This document shows positions 42,845-53,000 of a stretch of 64,000 nt of DNA, one piece after another (positions within the stretch are counted from its first letter, which is position 1; each line of letters begins with the position of its first letter). The translations under genes and the position numbers were made by a program. The notes beneath the pieces were generated by a model. The model saw only the letters and a program-made list of their open reading frames with translations. It was not told the origin of the DNA and ran no database searches. The stretch covers positions 124,001 through 188,000 of the forward strand of contig WNNJ02001570.1 in assembly GCA_012934845.2 (NCBI GenBank). The letters run 5' to 3'. This stretch comes from Pomphorhynchus laevis. Lineage: Eukaryota; Acanthocephala; Palaeacanthocephala; Echinorhynchida; Pomphorhynchidae.

Positions 42845-45800
42845 AAAAAACATTGTGCTTGGTTGAAAGCTGCTTAGTCGTAGAAGAATTGATAGAGCTG
42901 ACCGTCTGCATCACTGTAGTCGACTTGATCACCGATATGTAGCGGAAGAAGAGTGGATTTGGGTGAGTTGGAAAATAGGCTAAGACAATAATCGCGTCTA
43001 GAAAAAGGAGAGAAGATATGAGAGTCATACAAGAATGGAAATCGATCAATTTACGAACTTGACGGAGGTTGCAGAGTATCAAGGTAGATGAGCGTACCTT
43101 ATCTTAAACGAAAAGTTTAGGTGAAAGTCGGTTGTCGAAATGGAAGCCTAGGAAAACGAGATTATCAACGATAAATAGAATTGAAGAATTTAATGATACC
43201 GAGGGGGTTCTAAGCCGAGGCGTCTTAATAGGATCCACATAATTTTGAATTTATCAGGATTCAGAGAAAGACGAAGGGAAGAAAGATGATTGGACATTGA
43301 GACAAGACAGTCGGAAGCATAAACACTAAGATCGTGAATAAGATAAACAGGTTCATGATCAAAGATGAGAATGTCATCAGCATATTGCATAACAAGGAAG
43401 TTAAATTTAAGAGAAATCGAAGACAAATCACCGAGAAGAAGGGATAAAAGCATAGGGCCTAATACGGAGCCTTGTGAAACACCGGACGGGATGGACGAAG
43501 GATGGGAGAGAGAAGAGTTAGAATAGACGCGAAATGTACGGTTTGATAGATATGAAGAAAACCATGATACAGTGAGTAAAGAGAAGCAATAATCATGACG
43601 AAGGCGATGGAGAAAAATCTAGTGATCGACGATGTCAAAAGCAGACGATAGATCAAGGGAACTATGACACTACATAATTTATGATCGCGCAATATAATTA
43701 AGTCGCTATAAACTTTAAGACAGGCAATTTTATTAGAGTAATTAGAGCAAAAAGCAGCTTGGAAGGGAGGAAATAAGATTGGGGAAAAGAGAAATGTATT
43801 AACTTGCTTGAGAACGAGACGCTCAAGGAGTTTAGTGAAGGTTGGAAGAAGTTAGATAGGACGGTACGAAAATTGTAGTGAGGATTCGAGAGATTGCTTT
43901 TTGATGAGAGGACGAACAGTAGCGGATGGGAGGAAATGTACGGCCATAGATGGAAGAGTTAAATAATGTTGGAAGATTTACTCGAGTTGATTTCGCCAAA
44001 AGATAGTACGTTTAGTACGTATAAGAATAAGATGTGAGCGGGGTAGAGAAAAGTAGGAATCACGGAGATTTGGAGGGAGTGAGTTGGGAGAACGTTTAAT
44101 AAAGCGATTATACACACGAAAAGAGTGACGAAGTCGACGCTTAGAAAGACTACAGTCAGAATCGAACCAGGGAGCATGGCGCAAGCGCTGAGAGCGTCGG
44201 AGTCGACTAGGCAGAAGTTTATTGATGATAGACATAAGTTCAGAATTAAACAGAATTCAGAGATCATCGGGAGAGATAGTTAAGAGGAAGTGAAAAGAGT
44301 GAAGAATTGAATAAGGCTGTGCAGAGAATAGGGATATCGAGAAGTTTCCAGGGTCGACTTGGTGTGGATATTGGTGGAGGCGGAGAAGGAGGATGGGGAC
44401 GAGTAAGAGTGACAAGGAAATGATCGGACAAACCGGGATCAGTAATTGACAAGGAAGTATAGTCATTGAAGCAGATAGGGACAGCAATGATGTCGAGAGC
44501 ACCGCCGAGAATATGAGTTGGGCTTGTTGAAAGTAATTTATAGTTAAAATCAGAAAAAAGATTAGTTAAAGTGATAGAGTCAGAGTCAGCCGGGCGATCA
44601 AGACGAATGTTAAAGTCACCGAGAACAAAAGAAGGAGTATAAGACAATGAACAGTGAGACATAAGATCTGCAAGGTCGTTAAAGAAGATACGTAAGGGGG
44701 CAACTGAACCTGGACGCTATACAATCACAAATTCCAGAGGGAAAGGAGTTGATAATCTGCATATGAGTAATTCGAACGAGGTGTAACGGATGTTAACGTT
44801 AATTTTACGTAAAGACATTGGGTGGCGAGCAATGGCAACTATACCGCCATGGTTAGAAGCAGTAGATGTGGAAGAGACAATTGGTTGAGCTGATTCAACT
44901 AAAGAACAACCAGAGCGACATAGACGACGAATAGCAAGATCGTCGGAGTCACAATGCCAGGATTCGGTAATGCAGAGAATATCGATAGATAATTGATCGA
45001 CGATATTAAGGAGCAGATCAGCTTTATGGAGAATGGAGCGAGTGTTAAAAAGACTAAGACGAAAAGTATGCTCAGGAGCGAGATCGACTAGCAACGAAGA
45101 CAAAGCGGAGAGATGGGACGCCATCGAATTTTTAGCCTTGTGTGTACAACGTGAAAATTTCCGTTGATTTTACGGATTGATAGGTATGACTTACCGTTTG
45201 TTTCACGTCGATATTTCTCACTGCGAGCTAAATTGAGCTGGGCAATATCATAAGGAGAGCGGTCAGGAAAGATACGACAAGTAGATGAAGTGGTAAGAAG
45301 TTTAAAACGTTTGGAGAGTACCGAAGAGGCATGTGAACTATGTCGGAAAACGATTTTTAAGAGGGGAGGACTGGGATGATTGGATTTAGTGGATTTGTTT
45401 AAACGAATAAAGGATATAGGAGCGATATTATTGAAAAGGGATGGGTTGTCATCAGGAAGAATGGTTGCTAGGATTGACCTGAAAGCAGATACATCATCGA
45501 GGCCAGACTGTGGAGAAGCAGATTCTGAAATTTAAGTTTGATATGATACTACAGCGATCACGCGAGGGAAAACGATTTCGTGGAAGTGATGGACGGACAG
45601 AGGAGGCAGATGAGCAGATAGAAGTGGAAATGACAGGGGTGCTTGATAGAGAATTAATATTGGTTGGAGCAAGTGTGACAGGAGCGGGGTGTTGAATCGG
45701 TTGATCAGAGATGTCAATGGAGATTAGTTTGAAGGAAGGATATAAATTATTTGGAAGTGATACGTGGGAGGTAGAGTAAGGAGAATTTAGATATGTTGGG

Positions 45801-46396
45801 GCATGTGTGATAGGAGTGGAGCGTTGAATTTGTTGATCAGAAATGTTATTGGAAATGATTTTGATGGAATGATATAAATTATTAAGAAGTGATACAGGGG
45901 AGGTCGAGTAAGGAGTACGTGAAGAGAATAAAGAAGTTTGAGATTTATTTAGATTTGTGGAGGAATAGAAAAGAGAAGGTACGAGATAAAAAGCTTCATT
46001 GTTAGCATTGTTAGAATGAGCAAGATTAATGGAAGTTTGGTTCGTAGTTGAACGAGGAGTGTGTGAGAGAGTAGGTTCGATAATGGGATTATAAGATGCG
46101 AAGTCAGGTGTTGATGCGAGGGAAACATCTAAAACAGCATTGGTCTGAGTGGTCGTGTGTGATACAGAAGTAGATGAGCAGGATAACTGTAGTAGTCGTA
46201 CTGATGTACAAAAGCTGCATGTGAACTGTTTACGTTTATCCACCGATTGTTCGGATATTTGAGCACAAACAAGTGTCCATACATCACAATCTTTGGAATC
46301 GCATCCAAATTCAAAACTGGTATAACCATCATTGCATTCCGATGTGGAATATGCTTGGTCAGGAACAGGGATCTGAGATGGCACTTTTTTAGGCAT
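42845..46396 (-). mobile_element. CR1/L2-like LINE with ORF1 and ORF2, most complete copy
   Basis: ORF1 (46396-45494) has a PHD-like cysteine cluster. ORF2 from 45124 has the AP endonuclease (FNTRSILHKADLL, ILCITESWH, NHGGIVAIA, VLGDFNIRLD, PTHILGGAL, DPGLSDHFLV), then RT pieces including the plus-strand antisense of YADDILIF, and ends near 42900 without the normal 3' stem-loop. There are roughly ten frame breaks. It is the best copy for reconstructing family order. Confidence 0.85.
45494..46396 (-). CDS. LINE ORF1 with PHD-like zinc finger
   Basis: A 300-residue open frame begins MPKKVPSQIPVPDQAYS. Cysteines C21, C32, C37, C44, C60 and C63 with W40 give a C-x4-C-x2-W-x3-C...FTCSFC pattern like the PHD fingers found in ORF1 of some CR1/L2 LINEs. 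The remainder is Ser/Thr/Pro-rich and low-complexity. The near-duplicate segments NSPYSTSHVSLPNNLYPS and TPYSTSPVSLLNNLYHS show internal duplication. It lies about 370 bp upstream of ORF2. Confidence 0.7.
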   Translation of the reverse strand: MPKKVPSQIPVPDQAYSTSECNDGYTSFEFGCDSKDCDVWTLVCAQISEQSVDKRKQFTCSFCTSVRLLQLSCSSTSVSHTTTQTNAVLDVSLASTPDFASYNPIIEPTLSHTPRSTTNQTSINLAHSNNANNEAFYLVPSLFYSSTNLNKSQTSLFSSRTPYSTSPVSLLNNLYHSIKIISNNISDQQIQRSTPITHAPTYLNSPYSTSHVSLPNNLYPSFKLISIDISDQPIQHPAPVTLAPTNINSLSSTPVISTSICSSASSVRPSLPRNRFPSRDRCSIISNLNFRICFSTVWPR

Positions 46397-46440
46397 GACC
46401 TTTTATCGATAGATTGAGCTCAATCCGCGAGCGTAGCGAG

Positions 46441-46600
46441 CGGAACTGACATGAATAATCTGGAACTGACAGGAATAATCTGGAACTGACATGAATAATC
46501 TGGAACTGACAGGAATAATCTGGAACTGACAGGAACAATCCGGAACTGACAGGAATAATCTGGAAATGACAGGAATAATCTGGAACTGACAGGAATAATC
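46441..46600. repeat. Tandem repeat, 20-bp unit, eight copies
   Basis: GGAACTGACAGGAATAATCT (alternating with ...ACATGAATAATCT) repeats head to tail without spacers just 5' of LINE ORF1. It may be a promoter-like 5' UTR array of the element. Confidence 0.95.
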
Positions 46601-46604
46601 TAGA

Positions 46605-46980
46605 ATTTAAGTATTTAACAATCAAGACAATTTTTTTAACATAATCTTTTTCTAAAAATTTTTGTTTTTTGTTTAAGATGTTAAAATTAATATAGCAATT
46701 TATTTTACCAACAGCGCCTTTCGGCTTGGGGTACGATAATTTCAAAAATATTTACAAAATTCAAATTTCAGAAATAAAAATTGAAAAAAAAATTAATGAG
46801 ATCAAAAACGTCGCAGGCATGATTGTGTACAGATTACACCAAAAAATAAATTTAAATTTAAGCCTACGCAATTTGTCTTGCATACTGGATAAGGCCCACC
46901 GCCGATAATTGTGGTCCCTTGTGACAGGCCTTAACGACAGGTCGGCTAAATGACATTCACCCCCGTCGTAAAGCCAAACA
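46605..46980. other. Possible LINE 5' UTR remnant or intergenic DNA
   Basis: AT-rich, then a GC-richer block near 46880-46985 preceding the RTE fragment. No gene. Confidence 0.4.
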
Positions 46981-46984
46981 TGCA

Positions 46985-47480
46985 AATGTCAACTCAAAAT
47001 TTAGTGCAAATATGGTATTAAGTCTCAGCAAAACTCGACAACGTGCGACACAAGACATCGACCAATCTAATTACATAAAGAGTGTCGATAATCAAATATT
47101 CCGAGATCCGCCCAAAATCTTGCAGCGTTGTAGTGAACACTTCGTCAGTATTTGCCATACTGAATTCTCCTACCCACCTATCATTAGCGCAGCCCCTATA
47201 CTGAGACCTGTACCAAACATCAGTGAAACAGAGGTAGCAATAGCGATCAGAATTATGAAAAACGGGAAAGCAACTGTCCATGACGACATCCCTATAGAAG
47301 CATGGAAACTACTTGGTCGATACGGCGCTACCATCCTTGCTGGGCTATTCAACAAGATTGCAGCCGATGACGAAATTGCAGCAGATATGCCTACCAACCT
47401 TTTTATAAATCTTGACAGGCACTTATCTAACTGGTAAAAGTTTTGCTGAAGTCAAGTCTACCCAAATACAAGCTAGTCCA
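46985..47480 (+). mobile_element. RTE-clade LINE fragment
   Basis: It encodes LQRCSEHFVSICHTEFSYPP, ISETEVAIAIRIMKNGKATV and HDDIPIEAWKLLGRYGATIL followed by AGLFNKI, the region just before and at the start of the RTE RT domain. It then loses frame. Confidence 0.75.
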
Positions 47481-47584
47481 TATTGTAGTCGAGGAAGCAG
47501 CATTATATAAAAATATCGTATCCCGCCTCAAAAGATAATTTGCCTAGTTCGGACAGTCCAAGGGTTTCCATCACAATTTTACAC

Positions 47585-48320
47585 ATGTAAAAAAAGGATT
47601 TATTTTAACGTGGCAAATGCGTGCCAGCTCACGCTTACATGACCACAACAAAACAAGACTGTGAATCAGGTGTCGAGAAGGTGTGAACGGAGGAGGTGTT
47701 TGAATGTGATAAAGGAGGGGGCGCGGCGGACGTCGAGAGGGAGTTGATTCCAGGCGAGTGAGGCGGCGACGAGGAAGGATCGGATACCGTAGTTGTCGGA
47801 GTAATTGGGAACGTGGAGTAAGAGGGTATGACAGTAACGAAGCGATAGCGAGGTGGGGCGAGTATCGTCTAAGAAAGGAAGGTTGATGAACGATGGGCAG
47901 CCGACAGCGATGAGACGAAAAGTAACGAGAAGGCGGAGTTTGATGCGGATGTGGATGGTGGGCCAGTAGAGTTGGGCAAAATATGTGGATGTCGGTCGAA
48001 ACGACAGAGACGAAAGAGCACTTGAACGGCGGTGTTGATTATTCGTTGTAGGGGTAGGATGATGGATTTTGGAGAATTGGCGAAAAGGCTAAGGCAGTAA
48101 TCGATTTTAGGGAAAAGAAGCGATGAAAGAAGAGACATACAAGAACGGAAGTCGATAAGGGGGCGGATACGGCGGATGTTACGGAGAATTAAGTTGGATG
48201 AGAGGACCTTGTCACGGACGAATGTTTAAGGGAAAGGTGATCATCGAAATGGAAGCCTAAGAAAGTGAGATTGTGGACTATGGGGATGATCGATGAGGCA
48301 AAATATACAGTGGGAGGTGC
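47585..48320 (-). mobile_element. CR1/L2-like LINE, 3' part
   Basis: KIDYCLSLFANSPKSIILPL and QRIINTAVQVLFRLCRFDRH are the ORF2 C-terminal landmarks. The 3' UTR stem-loop (plus strand GCGTGCCAGCTCACGC at 47619-47634) and GGCAAATGCG tail are present. Confidence 0.8.
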
Positions 48321-48324
48321 AAAA

Positions 48325-49250
48325 TATACAGTGGGATGTAAGTTTAAAATGTTGATAGAAAGATTATCTAGATGTTATTAACATTCCGAGATACAGATAC
48401 TTCGATTCAACTACGGTTCACTCGAATACGATTAGTAATACAGAAAGATGAGAGCGAGTTTAAAGCTAGTTGGACATTGGAAATAGATTTGGAAATAATA
48501 GCAAGATCGTCTGCATATTATACACATGAAATATCTAAAAGATTGTGACTTAGACTGCTAGGAAGATCAGCAATGAAGAAACTGAATAATAAATGACTTA
48601 GAGGGTCGCCCTGAAGGACAACGATTGTCAAGAAACTCATTCGAATAATTTATGCCGTCAAAAATGCGAAGAACGTTTGGTTGCAAAATAGAATTCAATA
48701 AATAAAAAAAGACCGCCTAAACCTATACTACGCGCTAACTTTTCTAAGATAAGTTTTCTATCAACTGAATAGAAAGCTTTTTGGAAATCAATAAAAATAA
48801 AATAAATAGATTGATGTTGTTGAAATGCGTCTATTACAGATCGTCTAACAGTGTTTATTGCATCTGTCGTTGATCTACTAGGTCGAAAACCATACTTCTC
48901 TTCTGGGAAAGAATCATGACAATGCTGAATTAATCTGGGAGCAATAACATGTGTTAAAAATTTATAGCAATGGTTCAGAAGTGTAATTCCACGATTGAGT
49001 TTTCTGATTCTGGGTTACCTTAATCTTTATAAAGTACTTTGATAATATCATCTCTCCAACTACATGGAAATGGATCACCTAATAAAAGACAATAAAAGAA
49101 GTAAGTCCAAAAATGAGCAGGACAGAAGAAAAATTGTTTAATTTGCTCGACACAAAGAAGATCGGATCCCGCAGCTTTACGAGGAGCCGTATTGCGAAGA
49201 GCTATTGACAGCTAATTAACCGAGAACAACTTGTTTAGCGGATCAACGTT
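48325..49250 (-). mobile_element. RT fragment of a different LINE inserted in or joined to the CR1/L2-like copy
   Basis: The minus strand encodes, with breaks, LRNTAPRKAAGSDLLCVE, WRDDIIKVLYKD, EKYGFRPSRSTTDAINTVRR and IYFIFIDFQKAF. These are RT blocks unlike those of the CR1/L2-like family (compare FQSAFRSNHSTEIACIKI). I cannot assign the clade firmly (R1/I-like or CR1-like). Confidence 0.6.
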
Positions 49251-49319
49251 TAACGGTATAAATGAATATATTGAGATTGATGACAAATCCACTGTTGGTA
49301 ACTGTTCTTCAAAAGCTTT

Positions 49320-49545
49320 ACTGTAGTTTATGCGTTAAATACTCCAAAACTGCAATTATGCGAAATATCGGGAAGATACTACTGCGGATAGACGAGTTAA
49401 ACAAAGTTGTGAGAAAAGTGGATATCGATGAGCATATAAATTTAAGTATGGGGTAGGCAGGGGATCGGCAGGTAAGGTTTTGCTGGGCAAGGACATGAGG
49501 ACAGAATCTGCGTTGCATGACTCAATATTAAAATATTCCATTTAA
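49320..49545 (-). mobile_element. CR1/L2-like LINE fragment
   Basis: LMSLPSKTLPADPLPTPYLN and FICSSISTFLTTLFNSSI match LPNKTSPANLLPTPILKS and SICSSISPFLTTLFNSSI at 9967-10080. It is probably the upstream part of the copy at 47585-48320, split by the intervening RT. Confidence 0.75.
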
Positions 49546-49549
49546 GTAA

Positions 49550-50030
49550 ATGTTTGAATACATGTCAGAAACACGTTAGGATGTTAATAAGCAGCAGATG
49601 AGAATTATCGAATCGCAGAGGTATCTAATCTCTTCAGAGCAGAATAGCTAATTTCAGATGGCAGATATAATCGCAGATACTAATTTGCAAAAAGATATTA
49701 TATTTCAGCAACATAAATTTGAATTTATTTTAATTAAAAATAAAACAAAAGGTGAAATCAAATGTTTTTATTTAAAAATATAGTTCAAATCAAATGATCG
49801 TTCTAATTTATGGGAGAACACTATACAAAATAAGCATTTGAGTATACTTTTATAAATTTGTAATTTGAATGACAAAATATTGATAAATAAAGTTTTAGTT
49901 ATAATTTAGATTTCAATTTTTATCATTTGAGATCGATCCACAATTTTAAATCATTACAGAAGAAAGTTAATAACAAAGTCAAACCAAAAAGATGTTTTTT
50001 ATAAATAGTGCAAAATACGCTATTAAATTA
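49550..50030. other. AT-rich DNA past the PDCD5 stop
   Basis: It includes the PDCD5 3' UTR. No other feature seen. Confidence 0.5.
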
Positions 50031-50036
50031 AAAGCT

Positions 50037-50084
50037 TCACAGGAAGTCGTCATCGTCATCCAAAGGGTTTCGCCGTCTGTGGAA
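50037..50084 (-). CDS. PDCD5: PDCD5 exon 5
   Basis: After TTTTTGTAG, it encodes FHRRRNPLDDDDDFL and TGA, matching the family's acidic C-terminus. Confidence 0.9.
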   Translation of the reverse strand, partial: FHRRRNPLDDDDDFL

Positions 50085-53000
50085 CTACAAAAAGAAACAG
50101 TCCTTGAATAGAAAATCAAATTGTAATGTAACTAACAGTAATTTTAGGTGCTTTCTTTGTGGCATGAGTACTAACTTGTTCAAGCAACGAAATTAAGGAA
50201 TCCTCTGTGATCTAAATAGATGTAAAAAATCAAGAAAATTGCGCTATTCAAAAAGTATCAAGAAACGCTAAATAAAAATCAACAAAAGTACAAATATGGC
50301 AGATAAAAATTTTCAATACACTTGTCAGTTAACGGTCATTTTTCATAACTATAGTATGAAATCAATGCTTTACACACATGTTTAAAAATTCACTATTGAT
50401 CAATTAAATTTTCGTATACTAATTTCAATTTTCTTTTTGGTTTCCATTAATAAAAAATTAGCATGAAATATCATTGTCGATTATGATGGCGATATGAAAA
50501 TGGTTCAAATATTAAAATTTCTATTTTTGAAAAATAAGTTTTGTTGCAGAACGGTTGTTTGATCTCGTACTTCCGCTTGCAGCATCTTCGACTATTGTTG
50601 CGGAACGGTTGTTTGATCTCGTACTTCCGATGCTTGCTAGCATTGAATAGGCGATTTTCTGAACTATCAATTGACATGACCGTTGTTCAAAGTGCCGAAC
50701 CAACTCGCACTATTGATGTAACACTACTGCTTTGTACTAGCATTGTAATGCTAGTAAACTTGCTGTGTATTTTGAAAAAAAACGAAAGATTTTAGTGTTG
50801 TGGCGATTGTGCCTTGATAAGAAAAAACAGCTTTATCTGCGTCTCCTGTTTTAGTGTTCACGTTTAAAGTTACATTTTTTAAACTCGATAATTCTAAAAT
50901 CCTACTTATTAATAGTCTTCTTATTAACCGGTTTTCGATATTGAATTGGTTTTGAAAACAACAAGCAGGGCATACAGTTATTTGAGTAGTTGTGGCAAAG
51001 TTTTAAAAAATTGAACAGATCGGTGAACACAAAAGTTAGGTTGTTATAATATAGGTTAAGTTAGGTTAAATATAATATAAAAGCGACTTAAATATTAATA
51101 TAAACGACTTTATATTAAAATGTAATCTTATTAATTTTAATCGTAAAAAACTATTTTTTAAATATCTAGGAACAATCATGTTGGTGAACAATCAACAACA
51201 AAAATTATTTAAATAATTCGCTAGTAACTACTAGCATCTTCAGAAAATTGACATGAAAATTAAAAAGAAAAATTACATAAATAAAGTTTTGAGCGAACTT
51301 TATATGAGATCATGAGAAGATAATTATACATTTACTATCAAACATTAAATAACCATTCATTTATTTCTTCTAAGATACAATTGAATGGGTTGCCCGCAAA
51401 TGAGCCCCATACTATTACTTAGATAACGTTTAATAAAAAGTAGGGGATCATTGGGCTTCGGAATCAAGATTGCATAAGACTATCCCTGACGCATGCTGAA
51501 TTCCCCGCTGAATTACAGAACTTATGCGCTGTAGGAAATGGGATTTTGCCTGGGCGTAGTTTGTAGCTAGCCTAAGTTGCTTCCCAATTAGTTCAAAGAG
51601 GGCGGTGGCTTCACATCCTAAGGCGCTGATTGACTCGACAGCTACTGAGACGAAGCTGCAAAATGAAGGATCCAGACATGTATATTTGATCCGTTTAATG
51701 CGTTCGGCTTCCGTGGCCAGAGCTCAAGCACCTGCTGCAGAACAATCTACGTGAGACGGAGCTAGGGTGTTCACGCAAGTATGGTCCCATACAAGTATAC
51801 GTCCACATTCCCTTGGTACTAAAGTGGCCCCATATGGCCTCTTACTGTCAGTTTGGGACATACCACAGGGCTCCAAGGAGCAGGGGTAACCTGCTGCTGA
51901 TAAAGCTGCCTTTATTATTCCATTCACTTAGGCATGTCGGAAGTGGCGCCGATAGACCTTTTGCAGTCTAACCCATGCCAGCCTAGTCTATCTACAATTG
52001 CGCCGCACTTACAAGTATGTAAGGCACAGAGCGGCAATCAGTCTAACTCATGCCAGCCTAGTCTTTCTACAATTGCGCCGCACTTACAAGTATGTAAGGC
52101 ACAGAGCGGCAATCCCAAACGAAGGCCAATTGAGATGCGAATCCCCTCGTCGTCTAATCTTGTTCCGCTTGCCGCGTTTGGTATTGCCTGTAGGAATGCT
52201 CCTGCAGTTGGTGCGGCCGCGGCCAGCAATCGTGCTCTTTCTGTTATGTTTGGGGCAGAGTCTAAAAGCTGCTTGAATATTAGCTTTTGAATCGGGGCAC
52301 TCCAAGATTTCTGACGCTCTGGATTATCAGGATGATCCGATCCAAGGCTCAATAACCACCTCGACCTTCCCAGCTCAAATTCGAGGTGTGTATGCGAGAA
52401 AACGGGGCAGCGTGCCAACAGTCGCTCGACCAACCCCTGTGTTGTGGATACCGATGACAGGAATGCTGGAAGGGCAGTATTGACGGCTGACGCAATCCCT
52501 AGACCACCAAGGGCGATCGGGAGGGTCGCCTGTGTCCAGGCTTGTTCGTAAATGCTAACATTTAACAGTGACTCCAGAGAATATCAAAGGACTACGTCAA
52601 AACTTAAAAGGCCTGCACGTAAAAAGGCCGGTAATGTACGAAGCAAATGCGATAACTTCGTCCCACCCACGCAGTGCCGCAATAAATAAAGGCTGTCATG
52701 TCTTGCGAGGAATAAAAGTCTAATAATCATCTTTGTTAAGCTAGAAGTCGCTCTGTCTAATAATCCATCGATATTGGCCTCATCGCCAGTAGGAGAACCC
52801 AGCAACGCAGAACGTTCGACTGATACTCGTTTTGATCCTGGTAGTGACAGCAAAAAGGAATTAGCCACATTCTGGTTATTAGTAATGACCTCACATTTAT
52901 CTTCATTCAAAACAATTCCTAGCTCAAGTCCTCCTTCGCGATTACGACGAATGTCATCATTTAGAGTGGCTACATCCACGGATAAGGTGGCGTCGTCTAA

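Noticed and set aside
46441-46600. CRISPR-like array
   Set aside because: Units are contiguous with no spacers and the DNA is from an animal genome; it is a simple tandem repeat.
46389-46745. Minus-strand 118-residue open frame (FLSVPDYSCQFQII repeats)
   Set aside because: It is the translation of the 20-bp tandem repeat, open only because the 60-bp period has no stop.
51040-51070. GGTTAAGTTAGGTTAAA as telomeric TTAGG repeats
   Set aside because: Only one or two irregular units, far from an array.
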